Part shown: positions 1-7,928 of the stretch, in pieces
Layout: each line of letters starts with the position of its first letter
How positions within the stretch are numbered: position 1 is the first letter of the stretch
Assembly: GCA_945870205.1 (NCBI GenBank)
Contig: CAMBRI010000011.1
Span: 1 to 41,187, forward strand
DNA length: 41,187 nt
Direction: 5' to 3'
Source: Sulfuritalea hydrogenivorans sk43H
Lineage (GTDB): Bacteria; Pseudomonadota; Gammaproteobacteria; Burkholderiales; Rhodocyclaceae
Notes under the pieces: generated by a model
The model's input: the letters and a program-made list of their open reading frames with translations, nothing else
What the model was told of the DNA's origin: nothing
Databases searched by the model: none
Made by a program: the position numbers and the translations under genes

Positions 1-27
1 CGCCCGACCCGGCACGCGGCTTCGATC

Positions 28-55
28 TTGTCTTCGGCGATTTCTTGCGTATAAT
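28..55 (+). promoter_or_regulatory. Promoter of the tRNA-Arg gene
   Basis: A sigma-70-type promoter is visible: TTGTCT at 28-33, a 16-base spacer, and a perfect TATAAT at 50-55. A GC-rich discriminator follows, as is usual for stable RNA genes. Transcription would begin near 61, a few bases before the mature tRNA 5' end at 69. Confidence 0.75.
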
Positions 56-68
56 TCGGCCCTCTCTG

Positions 69-145
69 GCGCCCGTAGCTCATCTGGATAGAGTACTTGG
101 CTACGAACCAAGGGGTAGGGAGTTCGAATCTCTCCGGGCGCACCA
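69..145 (+). tRNA. tRNA-Arg (anticodon ACG)
   Basis: This is a 77-nt cloverleaf with CCA encoded. The acceptor stem pairs GCGCCCG (69-75) with CGGGCGC (135-141). The anticodon stem CTTGG/CCAAG encloses the loop CTACGAA, giving anticodon ACG, which is read as inosine-CG and decodes CGU/CGC/CGA. The T arm contains GTTCGAATC. The 3' half from base 101 is duplicated at 10071, marking this gene as the integration target of the element downstream. Integration preserved the full gene because the element carries an identical 3' portion. Confidence 0.97.
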
Positions 146-147
146 GT
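101..147 (+). repeat. attL: left attachment-site repeat within tRNA-Arg
   Basis: The 47 bases from the anticodon loop to just past the CCA end are identical to 10071-10117. The bases immediately outside differ (G before this copy, T before the other; C after this copy, A after the other), so the boundaries are sharp. The tRNA 3' half is the typical core for P4-type tyrosine integrases. Confidence 0.93.
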
Positions 148-153
148 CATAGC

Positions 154-190
154 AAGGGTTTCAGGTTAATCGCCTGAAACCCTTTTTTCA
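154..190 (+). terminator. Rho-independent terminator after tRNA-Arg
   Basis: A perfect 12-bp stem (AAGGGTTTCAGG at 154-165 with CCTGAAACCCTT at 173-184) encloses a 7-base loop and is followed by a T run. It lies inside the integrated element, so the element supplies the tRNA gene with a terminator. Confidence 0.88.
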
Positions 191-200
191 TTTTTGGCTG

Positions 201-224
201 TAGGGGACCCGCTAGGGGACCCGC
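201..224. repeat. Tandem 12-bp repeat at left element end, candidate integrase arm sites
   Basis: TAGGGGACCCGC occurs twice back to back (201-212 and 213-224). The same tandem arrangement occurs at the other end of the element (9907-9928), just upstream of the integrase gene. Short tandem repeats flanking both att sites are what arm-type integrase or excisionase sites look like. The role is inferred. Confidence 0.6.
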
Positions 225-239
225 GCGAGTCCGTCAGGC

Positions 240-1330
240 TGAGAATATGAAAGTCGCGCCGCATCGCCAGCGCCGACTTTTCCAGCCATCTGACCACCGG
301 CAACGCCGGCCAGCGAGCGCGCCAGCAGGCGCGGAAGCGAACCACACCACCCAGCGCGCAGCGCCTGAATAGCCAGACTGAGCGAAGCGAACTGAACTAG
401 CCTTTGTCCGGGCTGGGGCGCGAGACATAACCGACCATTACCCGAACCCGCAGGGCGCGCAGCGGTAGGCCACCAAGCGAAGCCTGCGCAGCGACTGGCC
501 TACTTTGGGTAATGCGCGGTTATGTTCAATCGCGCAGCGATTTACCCCTGCCCGGCGGCGTGACAATCGCGCGGAGCGCGCTGGCTGGGTTCATCGGGTT
601 TGACTTTGCTGACTGACACACATGGACATCGTAGCCGTCCGCTTCACCGCAGGTAAGCGGCGGCGGGCCACGAAGTGCAGGACGGCGCACGGCGGTGTTG
701 CCACGGACTGACCACCGGCGCATCCGGCCAGTGAGCGCGCCATCGGCGCGGGAGCGGCCCACCACCACCCTGACACGGCGCAAGCGGAAGAGCCGTAGCC
801 GGTGGGTGCTTTCTGCCCGCCGGCCCCGCAGGGCAGGCGCTGAAGCGGTGTGCCGCGCTAAACGGAATCCACCAGCGCAGCCGCCGTAGCCGTGGGCTGC
901 CTTATCGCCGACGGCGCAGGCGGCGGGCAGTACGCGAGACAGTTCATGCAGTGTAAAAGTCGGCGCTGGCGGGACGGCGATAGCAGGAGCGACTAAGCCG
1001 TGACGCAGCTTTACCGCGTGACGGCGCGGTGCAGGATGTGATGAGGTAGCCGCCTGCAAGCCGCAAGCTGGCGAGCGGCCCTATGCTGGCCAGCGCAGTG
1101 GCGCAGCGGCGGCGGGGCAGGAGCAACGGCGGAGACCGAAGGCACTGAGCCGTGGCGCGGTTGGTTGCGCGACGGCGGGGTTCAGGCTGTGATGCGGTAG
1201 CGATGGCGCGGGGCTTGCGGGTTCTTTGCAAGCGCCGTGACTGAGCGGGTGACGGGTGCATCAGTGCTCGCGTCGGATCAGGCTTGCGTCATCGCGCCGT
1301 GTCGCCAGCGCCGACTTTCTGGAAAGTGAG
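240..1330. repeat. Hairpin-rich non-coding repeat, copy A
   Basis: No convincing gene is present: the open frames here are short, overlapping, and rich in Arg, Pro and Ala. Several blocks match 10190-11420 closely, notably 261-345, 405-566, 654-860 and 1208-1255, separated by diverged or inserted stretches. The DNA is dense in very short palindromes with three-base loops, such as a 6-bp stem AATCGC/GCGATT around GCA near 529-543 and a 5-bp stem around GGA at 568-580. Three copies of the dispersed core AGTCGGCGCTGGCGA also sit here (264-278, 958-972 and 1302-1316, one with a mismatch). The function is unknown. Confidence 0.7.
426..524. repeat. About 100-bp imperfect inverted-repeat element, copy A
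   Basis: An 18-bp arm CATAACCGACCATTACCC (426-443) is the inverted complement, with two mismatches, of GGGTAATGCGCGGTTATG (507-524). A nested GTAGGCC/GGCCTAC pair lies inside. The arms recur unchanged at 10376-10477 while the interior differs, so the pairing is conserved more than the loop. It could be a MITE or REPIN-like element, a structured RNA, or a distant attC-like site. The strict attC R-box consensus is not met. Confidence 0.5.
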
Positions 1331-1472
1331 GACTGGGGGAGGACGAATCACTTTCGCATAGCCGGAAAATACGCCCTACTCGCAAGCGGAGTATTATTTC
1401 GCCATCATGTCTCACCCACAATCAATTATCTGATCTAGCGCACAAGGTCGGAAACAATCGGCGGAAATGTGA

Positions 1473-2327
1473 ATGTACTGTACGAAATGCGGTACCGAGA
1501 TATATGCTGACGCAAACTTCTGTAAAGGGTGCGGTTCGCCAGTAGTTTCGTCTCAGCCGACTGCTCCAATCGGCACCCCAGCAAATAGCAAACAACCCAT
1601 AGAACTGGTCATGACGAAGAAGATGAACATGACTTCGTCAAATGCAGGTGTCTTGGTCACGCGAAAGCAAGGAGTGACCGTCGCCGTGATTCTTTTTGCT
1701 TTGATGCTGGCACTACATAACCCAACGGGAGGATATGTAACCTCGGACACTTCATGTGACACCGATGCAATCGCCAAAAGCGGAGGGCCTCCAGTTAATG
1801 CTGGCGCGCTTGATCGACTTTTCTGCGCGGATAGACACGGCGTACCTCGCGAGGTCACGCGCAAGAGAAGTCCACTGGAATACGAAAGCATCGGGGCGTT
1901 TTTTGGACCGGCAGCGAAAGTCTCTTCTATTCTGCTTGGAACCGTTCTGATTTTCTTCCCGCTTCTCGTCTGGCTACGCCTAGCCAAGGATGACAGAAAT
2001 TCGAATTTGAAGATTGAGGATCGACACATTGAGGACAAACCGACAGAACAAGTTCTGCCCGACTTTACATGGCAAATTGCTGCAGCAAACTGGTTTTTCA
2101 TCGGTGTCGGTGCACTGATCCAGGACAGTATCCGCGCTGGCGGTTATGCCGGAGGTGCAGGGCAATTCTTTGGGCGACTGTTCGCCATCGCCTTAGGGGC
2201 AATAGTTCCTGTGGCAGTGATTTACGTTGCCAATCGAAACAAAAAAGGATTCAGAATTGTTAGGGCGCTCACCATTGCAGGTTGGTGCATGTTGGTGCTG
2301 ATGTTCTATCCCTTGCTCAGACCATGA
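1473..2327 (+). CDS. Zinc-ribbon membrane protein, function unknown
   Basis: The 284-aa protein starts with a zinc-ribbon: C3-x2-C6 and C17-x2-C20, as in the zinc_ribbon_2 type found at the front of many bacterial membrane proteins. After a Ser/Pro/Thr-rich linker come about five hydrophobic segments, near residues 68-82, 150-170, 205-220, 232-252 and 262-280. A soluble loop lies between the first two and contains two Cys residues. I do not recognise a catalytic motif. It is the first plus-strand gene of the element's cargo, opposite in direction to the replication and integration genes, and its base composition is less GC-rich than the flanking chromosome. The start codon has only a weak GGCGGA upstream. 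It may be a sensor or scaffold, or part of an uncharacterised cargo system with the next two genes. Confidence 0.8.
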   Translation: MYCTKCGTEIYADANFCKGCGSPVVSSQPTAPIGTPANSKQPIELVMTKKMNMTSSNAGVLVTRKQGVTVAVILFALMLALHNPTGGYVTSDTSCDTDAIAKSGGPPVNAGALDRLFCADRHGVPREVTRKRSPLEYESIGAFFGPAAKVSSILLGTVLIFFPLLVWLRLAKDDRNSNLKIEDRHIEDKPTEQVLPDFTWQIAAANWFFIGVGALIQDSIRAGGYAGGAGQFFGRLFAIALGAIVPVAVIYVANRNKKGFRIVRALTIAGWCMLVLMFYPLLRP

Positions 2328-2373
2328 TGCATGCTTCTGCAGAACAATTCAGCTGAACACGAATTCCCGGACA

Positions 2374-2643
2374 ATGCCGCTAAACATTTACCTCGGCCCT
2401 GAAGTCGGTACGTTTACCGCGTGCGATAACCTTGGAGAAGTCGGAGCGATGATCTTTGCAATTGATAAGGTGCGAGAGCAGCACAGGCTACCGCCTTACA
2501 ACTGGTCGCCAGCCGAACTGGTTACACTCGGCGTGCCGCAGGACATTGCAGAATCGGTCTCGGCGCAAGAACTGCCAAGGTTGTACGTCGAAAATATCTT
2601 TGTGACTTGGGACGACGTACGGCAATTAACTGTTAGCGGCTGA
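2374..2643 (+). CDS. Small hypothetical protein
   Basis: An 89-aa acidic protein with no signal peptide or membrane segment. It begins MPLNIYLGPEVGTF and contains a predicted helical stretch (IFAIDKVREQH) followed by two short conserved-looking blocks ending in YVENIFVTWDDV. I do not recognise the family. It lies 46 bp after the zinc-ribbon protein gene and 42 bp before the secreted protein gene on the same strand, so the three are probably co-transcribed. No strong ribosome binding site is visible, but no competing frame is better. A real gene is likely because it fills the space between two credible genes. Confidence 0.55.
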   Translation: MPLNIYLGPEVGTFTACDNLGEVGAMIFAIDKVREQHRLPPYNWSPAELVTLGVPQDIAESVSAQELPRLYVENIFVTWDDVRQLTVSG

Positions 2644-2685
2644 CGACGTTTAGGTATTGCGAACTGCATTAGCTAGGAGCAGCAA

Positions 2686-4029
2686 ATGATCATATCCAGT
2701 GTGGTATCTGCTGCAAGTCGCTTTATTCGGTCGCTGGCAATCTTGTTGCTGCTAGCTCCCCTGACTGCGTTTGCGGACTTCTGCTCGGTCGATAATTTTG
2801 GGAACATCACATCCTGCTTCCCGAGTGCGGACATGTGCCAGCAATGGGCGCGGACTTCGCAGGGGCGTTGCGTGTTGAGGCAAAGTGGTGGCGCGCCTTC
2901 AGGTGGCGGTGCCCCGCAGGGGGGTGACTGGCTTGGTAACCTTCAAGGCACCTTTTCAGGTATCGCTGAGCGCCAGCGAGCGGCAATGGCAGAGGCGGCA
3001 CGGAGAACCCCCCCGTACATTCTTCTTCTCGCACCGAGCAACTACCCCCACACGCTCGATACCGTCGCCATCATTGACTCAACGCTGAAGACAGCTCTTG
3101 AGATGGAAGTCAGCGAAGCCACACACGAATGGAGTAACCCCTCCGCAAACAGGAAAGGCGCGGTGGCCGTTGGAGTAGCAAAGCCAAACCAGTTTGGCGA
3201 TATATGTAAGCAATTCTTTGTTGTAAGCAGCACCCGTAGTGAGCCGAGAGCAATCAAAGGAAACGCTTGCCGGAAAGCAGGGAATTGGGAGGTACTTGGG
3301 GCGACCCCGGTTGAGATAAAGGACGGGGAAGTAATCGGCGAACTGAGCCTCTCCGGAGGTGCCACGAATGTATATGATGAAAAATCAACGAATGATAAGC
3401 CAATCCCAATAACCGAGAAATTGCCCAATAGCACCACAGAGGAACGTATTGGAATTAAGGCGATCGGTGGGCACTGCGTTTCGTCACCAGAATGTGAAGG
3501 GAATTCTGTTTGCCGAGATGGCAAATGCGTAGCCTCCAATACCTCGGAGAGCAATGTCAAATCTAAAAATAACTCTACAAAAGTTTCAAATAGAAAACTG
3601 AATGAAAGCTGTGAGGGCGATAACTGGTGTAACGGTAATTTAATATGCGTACAAGGAATGTGCAGACACCAAATTCAGAACGAATTGGCTTCTCTGGGGG
3701 ACGGCGGTACTACTCTGGAGTTAATCAATAACTGCAGCGATCAGGCGTTAAAAGCTAACAATCAAATATCTGGGGCAGCTCCCTGCCTAGGTGACAGGAA
3801 GCTACTGAGATACTATAACAACGGGGATGATAGTTATTATTTATATTCAAATAGCGTATTGCATGCTGGTAAGGAGGTCACCGTGGACATATTAAAGACA
3901 TCCGGCAGCGGGAAAGCAAAAGCAAGCTTGAGATTGGTTTGCTCAAATTCAACATACAACGGCCTAGGGGTGGCTGGAGGACAATTAAAAGGTACCCCCC
4001 ATGAGGCGTTACTAAAGCTATGCAAATAG
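2686..4029 (+). CDS. Secreted protein with 17-kDa-antigen-like domain and paired Cys-rich repeats
   Basis: The 447-aa protein has a Sec signal peptide (hydrophobic segment about residues 14-28, cleavage after AFA near 30). A Gly-rich segment (about 68-82) follows. Residues about 140-205 resemble the 17-kDa surface antigen family (WSNP...KGAV...C...GNACRKAGNWEVL). Then come two small modules with identical spacing, C-x5-C-x5-C-x4-C, at C264-C281 and C309-C326, similar to EB or Dickkopf-like Cys-rich domains. A C-terminal region with three more Cys completes it. TAGGAGCAGCAA gives a good ribosome site. The second half is AT-rich compared with the surrounding DNA, suggesting transfer. It is probably exported and disulphide-stabilised; the ligand is unknown. 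Confidence 0.8.
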   Translation: MIISSVVSAASRFIRSLAILLLLAPLTAFADFCSVDNFGNITSCFPSADMCQQWARTSQGRCVLRQSGGAPSGGGAPQGGDWLGNLQGTFSGIAERQRAAMAEAARRTPPYILLLAPSNYPHTLDTVAIIDSTLKTALEMEVSEATHEWSNPSANRKGAVAVGVAKPNQFGDICKQFFVVSSTRSEPRAIKGNACRKAGNWEVLGATPVEIKDGEVIGELSLSGGATNVYDEKSTNDKPIPITEKLPNSTTEERIGIKAIGGHCVSSPECEGNSVCRDGKCVASNTSESNVKSKNNSTKVSNRKLNESCEGDNWCNGNLICVQGMCRHQIQNELASLGDGGTTLELINNCSDQALKANNQISGAAPCLGDRKLLRYYNNGDDSYYLYSNSVLHAGKEVTVDILKTSGSGKAKASLRLVCSNSTYNGLGVAGGQLKGTPHEALLKLCK

Positions 4030-4295
4030 GCGCGCTTCGCCAATCCCTCCTCCCCCCACCACCACCAGCCAGCGAAAATGCGCCACTGCATGAGCCCCAT
4101 TTGCCGTATCCAGATGCCATACAAGCAGCAGAAGGGGGATCGCGTTAGTCGCTTTTGAGCAGGGACACCAACTCGGCAATTGTCCAATATCTTGCATCAA
4201 ACTGACTGCGATGCACTGGTGTTCGACTAATGAACGGCTGTGCGTAGGTTCTGGGGTCTGCCGGGCCATGATATTTAGCCTAGCAGGTCGATTCT

Positions 4296-4610
4296 TTAAC
4301 CACCTCGCCGCCAAACTCGCACACCTCCGCCAGCCCGAGAGTAGTCCCGGCGCTGGGTGAAACCGAGTTGCTTCAGCGCGGCGGCAACACCGGCGGCGCT
4401 TGGATGCGCCCTGAACTCACCCTTTAGCCTTGGGATCAATTCGGCGACAGTGAAGTCGCGGCGACGCTGATTTTCCGGCATGGTAGCGAAGAGCCGTTCA
4501 AGCTGGATTAGCAGCGGCGTGTAGGTGGTGGCCGACGGGGGTGGCCCTGAACGCTTTTCTGCGTTGGCTTTTTCCATCATTCTGTTCAACTGGGCGATGT
4601 ATCCCTTCAT
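4296..4610 (-). CDS. Small possible winged-helix protein of the replication module
   Basis: A 104-aa basic protein. The N-terminus is helical (MKGYIAQLNRMMEKANAEKR). The C-terminal half (TVAELIPRLKGEF, SAAGVAAALKQLGF, RRDYSRAGGGVRVW) has the helix-helix-wing pattern of small HTH proteins that often sit beside primase-helicase genes on satellites. A TGGAGA ribosome site lies 7 bases before the ATG. It is the last gene of the minus-strand replication block, separated from the helicase gene by a 359-bp segment with iteron-like repeats. It could bind those repeats, but that is speculation. The family is not firmly recognised. Confidence 0.6.
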   Translation of the reverse strand: MKGYIAQLNRMMEKANAEKRSGPPPSATTYTPLLIQLERLFATMPENQRRRDFTVAELIPRLKGEFRAHPSAAGVAAALKQLGFTQRRDYSRAGGGVRVWRRGG

Positions 4611-4659
4611 GATCAGTCTCCAGAATCACCGGTGGCGGAAATCAGACGATGGCTCACGC

Positions 4660-4970
4660 TCAGATCAAGCGAGGCATGCCTCGGCTGCCGAAGTGCAACT
4701 GAGGCGGCCGAAAACCCTCTGATGGCAACGGTTTTCATTGAATTGCCTCACTTGCTTCTCTTTTTATAGAAAAAAGAAAAAGAATAATAGATATGCCATC
4801 GGGGGCCGTCTTCTCCCTCTGCATATTCCCCGACAAAACGCCATGAAAGTATTTTGGCGAAAAGTGCCAAAATCCGAGAATACGCTGCCGTACCAACGGT
4901 TTGATCCGAGGCAACATCTGAGGCAGGTCCGAGGCGGGGTCAAGTATTCGAGGCATGAACTGAGGCAATT
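4660..4970. other. Candidate replication origin: iteron-like repeats and AT-rich tract
   Basis: Five heptamers of the form YGAGGCR lie at 4907-4913, 4919-4925, 4930-4936, 4949-4955 and 4961-4967, at intervals of 12, 11, 19 and 12 bp. Related GAGGC units occur at 4671 and 4701, and an inverted one at 4744-4750. Next to them, about 4751-4796, is an A/T-rich tract in otherwise GC-rich DNA. Repeats at roughly one helical turn beside an AT-rich tract, between two replication genes, is the usual layout of an iteron origin. No function is demonstrated. Confidence 0.45.
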
Positions 4971-6433
4971 CAGGCTGCCGGCCTTGTAAGGGGTTTGCTG
5001 AACTCCGCAGCCCAGCTCGCCTCGGGTTGTTTTGCCCAGTAGTCGGCACGCGTGATTGCCATGAGGCGGACCTTTTTCCCCTTGGCAGCGCGTACCTGAT
5101 TGCCACGCGCAAATGCGCCGAGCCTCTTTGCTGCACCGGTCATCGTCTTCGCTGACGTACCCTTCCGGCTCATCTCTTGATCGTACCGATTGGCAAGCTC
5201 ATGGCCCGACAATACTTCTCGACCTAGTACCTGCGCCACATCCGACGCCATCAGATCAGCTAGCCAGGTCTCAAGATCGGAACGGTTGTCCTGAACCATT
5301 TGCTGCTTCGCTGCTGTCATGGGCGCGGGTGCCTTGGGATTGAAGGCCGAGACGTCGTGACGCTGAAGAAAATATAGGAGAGCTCCAAGCCCGCCGTTGT
5401 CGCGCCAGAGTGCAAAGTCCTTGGCCTCCGAGTCCGGCAACCGGTCGGCAGTAATCTCCCAAACGAAATAGCGCCGGTCTGCGTCGTCGACAAACAGTGC
5501 GTCGTGGTGGTTGGACAGGAAGATGAAGTTCAGCAGGTTCGAAACTTCACGGGCTGGCTGATACTTTTCGTTGGCATACAACGTCGATCCTGTAATCAAG
5601 CCCTTCAACTTGTCGGTGTCCTGTCGGCGGTCGGACTTGGAAACCTCGTCGCCGATCACGAACACCTTGCGATTTGCCCACCCGTTGAAATCGCTCCCGA
5701 GTTCAGCCTGACCAATCACGGTGGCGTGAGTCGGACCAATGATCTGCGAGATGCATTCAAACAGCAGGTTTTTCCCAACTCCCTGTTTCTGGCTCCAAAA
5801 CGCCAGCGACACGTGCATCTTGACGTCAGGATGTTGTATCAGATGGGCAAGCCAATCAACGGTGTAGCGTAGCTCCGGCTTCGATGGTATCAGCCGCGCC
5901 AACAACTTGAGGAACGGCAGGGGTTTGCCTTGTGCAGGGGCAATGGCAAATCCCTGCCATTCGTTCAAGCAGTTGTCATCCGTGACCGTGCCGCTTGATG
6001 GGCGCATGACCAACTGGCGGTGTTGCCGCCGTTCCGGCTGTTTCAGCCATGCCGTGCCGATGCCGAACTTTTTTGAATTGCCTCCGACATTCACGCTGAC
6101 CGTCTGATTGTCCATTTGCGTCTTGACCTTGGCTGGCTCTATAAAGTCGCCGTACTCCAGGCGATAGATGCTGGCGTCCGCTTCGATCCACGCATATTTC
6201 TGGTTGATCTCGGCCACCCAGTCCGGGGCAACCAATGTTCCCGCCTCGGTACTTGATCCAAGTGACATGCGCAAATCGTCAATGGTCAAGCTGGGATCAA
6301 ACGCGTTCGCCAGCACCAGGGCTTCAACCAGAAAATCGTCTTTGCTTTCCCCTCTGTGCTGAAACGCTAACGGGAACAGTATCCAGAACTGGTCTAGCGT
6401 GGACGCGCCTCTGAGTATTGGTAGCATAGTCAT
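4970..6433 (-). CDS. SF3-like replicative helicase (PF19263/DUF5906 type)
   Basis: The 487-aa protein carries a phage/plasmid-type helicase core. Visible are Walker A at about 214-222 (SQKQGVGKN), Walker B at about 257-264 (VFVIGDEV), and a sensor-like Asn at 308 (FLSNHH). The ADRRYFVWEI block that follows is typical of the helicase half of NrS-1-like and P4-type primase-helicases. It lacks its own primase active site. It would unwind the element's origin as a hexamer. Its ATG overlaps the TGA of the preceding gene (ATGA at 6430-6433), so the two products are translationally coupled and probably act together. The candidate origin begins right at its 3' end. An alternative is that it acts only as a packaging or maintenance ATPase. 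Confidence 0.88.
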   Translation of the reverse strand: MTMLPILRGASTLDQFWILFPLAFQHRGESKDDFLVEALVLANAFDPSLTIDDLRMSLGSSTEAGTLVAPDWVAEINQKYAWIEADASIYRLEYGDFIEPAKVKTQMDNQTVSVNVGGNSKKFGIGTAWLKQPERRQHRQLVMRPSSGTVTDDNCLNEWQGFAIAPAQGKPLPFLKLLARLIPSKPELRYTVDWLAHLIQHPDVKMHVSLAFWSQKQGVGKNLLFECISQIIGPTHATVIGQAELGSDFNGWANRKVFVIGDEVSKSDRRQDTDKLKGLITGSTLYANEKYQPAREVSNLLNFIFLSNHHDALFVDDADRRYFVWEITADRLPDSEAKDFALWRDNGGLGALLYFLQRHDVSAFNPKAPAPMTAAKQQMVQDNRSDLETWLADLMASDVAQVLGREVLSGHELANRYDQEMSRKGTSAKTMTGAAKRLGAFARGNQVRAAKGKKVRLMAITRADYWAKQPEASWAAEFSKPLTRPAA

Positions 6434-7266
6434 GGCGTCATTTCCGTCTGCGGTTCATGCTCAAAGCCCAGTGCCATTGGGGAATTGATCTTGCCGTTGA
6501 ACCGGCAGGCATCGCAGATATTCGGACTGATATCGGCAAAGTGAGTGCAGCGGGTCGGTCGCTTCCCCTCCCGATGGATACGAGCAACGCGATCCTGAAG
6601 TTCCTCATCAGTGAAATCGTCGTAGCCATTACTGCATTCGCGGGAAAGATTAGGATCGCAGTGCTCCGTAATCCTGAGAGCCGCCCACCATCGGGGCTCA
6701 CAAACATCGCCTCGCAATGCATGGATGACTGCCATCTGTGGGCAACGCTGGATGATTTTGTGAATGCTTGGGGGTTTTTTTGGAAGAAATCTGTCTTCCA
6801 GTTCACGAAGCGTCGTTGGTTTCCATGGTGGCGCCGGAACCCACTCGCCATCCGCAGTCTGTTGGACTCGTGTGTTCTTTGCAAAGAGGCTTTCAGCTTC
6901 GACTTGCAGAAAAGCTGAAACGGTCGGATATTCCGATCCACGAAATACCCAGTAGGCCTTTTTCCGGAAGAATTCTTGGCACTGTGGAGACATCGAATTC
7001 CATGGCGGCATTATTCGGTTCATCTGGTTCCCAGGGATATCAATTTCGCACAGGGCCTTTACCTGATCCGGCGAAAGCGAACCGTACAAGTCTGCCGCAG
7101 GAAAGTCGATTGGACGTCTGTTGGCTGCGTCTGGCATGCAACTGAGCGCCAACGCTGTTTGGTCAGCACTAAGCAAATCGCCAAACTTAAAACGTGACAA
7201 CATCGATTCCAGTATTTCAACGAGTTCTGTCTGCTGTTCTGGGGTAGGTAAAACTCTTGCGGTCAT
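6430..7266 (-). CDS. Primase-associated zinc-motif protein (split primase module)
   Basis: The 278-aa protein ends with a signature seen inside large phage bifunctional primase/polymerases: EPRWWAALRITEHC at about 190-203, a Cys/Ser block near 211, then C240-x-H242...C251-x2-C254 followed by GKINSPMALG. In those larger proteins this segment lies just before the helicase core. Here it is a separate gene overlapped by 4 bp with the helicase gene downstream, and by 4 bp (ATGA at 7263-7266) with the HTH gene upstream. The N-terminal half is not recognised and shows no clear primase catalytic motif. It probably loads or primes at the element's origin together with the helicase. Confidence 0.75.
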   Translation of the reverse strand: MTARVLPTPEQQTELVEILESMLSRFKFGDLLSADQTALALSCMPDAANRRPIDFPAADLYGSLSPDQVKALCEIDIPGNQMNRIMPPWNSMSPQCQEFFRKKAYWVFRGSEYPTVSAFLQVEAESLFAKNTRVQQTADGEWVPAPPWKPTTLRELEDRFLPKKPPSIHKIIQRCPQMAVIHALRGDVCEPRWWAALRITEHCDPNLSRECSNGYDDFTDEELQDRVARIHREGKRPTRCTHFADISPNICDACRFNGKINSPMALGFEHEPQTEMTP

Positions 7267-7469
7267 TTGGCCACCCCGCTCAACACTCGGCGCGCGCTAC
7301 CGACTCGAATGAGCCTCGACTTACCGATGGTGAACGACTCGATCAATCCAGCTCGAATATCGCGGTAGGTGCTTGCGCGTGACCTTCCGCTGATGGCAGT
7401 CCAAAAGGCAATGGGAATGCCCGCCTCGTTCGGCAGACGTGAAAATAACTCTAAGGATAAATATGCCAT
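7263..7469 (-). CDS. AlpA-like helix-turn-helix regulator or excisionase
   Basis: A 68-aa protein in which GRSRASTYRDIRAGLI forms the helix-turn-helix and FTIGKSRLIRV the following strand, as in AlpA/MerR-like excisionase-regulators of P4-type islands. An upstream start at 7622 is open, but the ATG at 7469 is preferred: it has AAAGGA about 7 bases upstream and the protein then starts at the expected N-terminus of the family. Its stop overlaps the next gene's start, so it is the first gene of the replication operon. By analogy with AlpA it could control integrase expression or excision. Confidence 0.75.
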   Translation of the reverse strand: MAYLSLELFSRLPNEAGIPIAFWTAISGRSRASTYRDIRAGLIESFTIGKSRLIRVGSARRVLSGVAK

Positions 7470-7928
7470 GGCAATTCCTTTGAAGACAATTCCGAAATAC
7501 CGCCGCAAGGCAGCGCTTTGCATTCCGGAGACTCTGCCCTTTAGGGCCAGCCATATAGTCCGATTCGATCTTCGAACTAATGTGAGAGTCAAACAGCCGT
7601 CTTCGCTGTCGTTACCGTTCAACCATGTGGACTGTGTTTATCGATCCAGCCAGTCTCTCCATGGCAGCATGTGTCAAATCGTACACCCATGAAACAAGGC
7701 GCGTCAACATGCTTTTTGCGTACCCTCACTAATGGGGGTTTACTGCTTGCGCGACCCGCCCCGTGCATCGCCGCCGCAGGCTCCTTTGCATTCGTCGCGG
7801 CTTCTATCTTTACCTTTGGCATCGACTTGATCGTTACCCTGACACGCATTCCGGCGCGCGTGGACATATTCACCAATGCGTCGAGACGGCATTCATCGAT
7901 CTTGCCTTACGTTGCAACGGGCGACCAA
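7470..7928 (-). other. Leader region upstream of the replication operon
   Basis: About 460 bases separate the HTH gene from higA. Overlapping open frames exist on both strands: 7619-7867 minus, 82 aa, rich in Lys/Arg; and 7671-8165 plus, which runs across higA. Neither has a good ribosome site or a family I recognise. In phage P4 the comparable leader makes the CI immunity RNA, so a regulatory RNA is possible here. Nothing in the sequence proves it. Confidence 0.35.
7619..7867 (-). CDS. Doubtful small ORF upstream of the HTH gene
   Basis: An 82-aa basic frame beginning MSTRAGMRVRVTIKSMPKVK and ending in a Cys/His-containing tail. The ATG at 7867 has no clear Shine-Dalgarno sequence. The frame points in the same direction as higBA and the replication operon, and its stop overlaps an alternative TTG start of the next frame. 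Residue composition does not look strongly protein-like, and an equally long frame exists on the other strand. I include it as a possible leader gene only. Confidence 0.2.
   Translation of the reverse strand: MSTRAGMRVRVTIKSMPKVKIEAATNAKEPAAAMHGAGRASSKPPLVRVRKKHVDAPCFMGVRFDTCCHGETGWIDKHSPHG

Noticed and set aside
426-524. Integron attC site
   Set aside because: The arms fold like one, but the R-box consensus is not met, no integron integrase is present, and no cassette genes lie between copies. Kept only as a distant possibility.
526-1261. Open frames of 60-177 aa on both strands in the left repeat
   Set aside because: They overlap each other, are dominated by Arg, Pro and Ala, have no ribosome sites, and correspond to frames in the diverged copy at 10190-11420 without preserved length.
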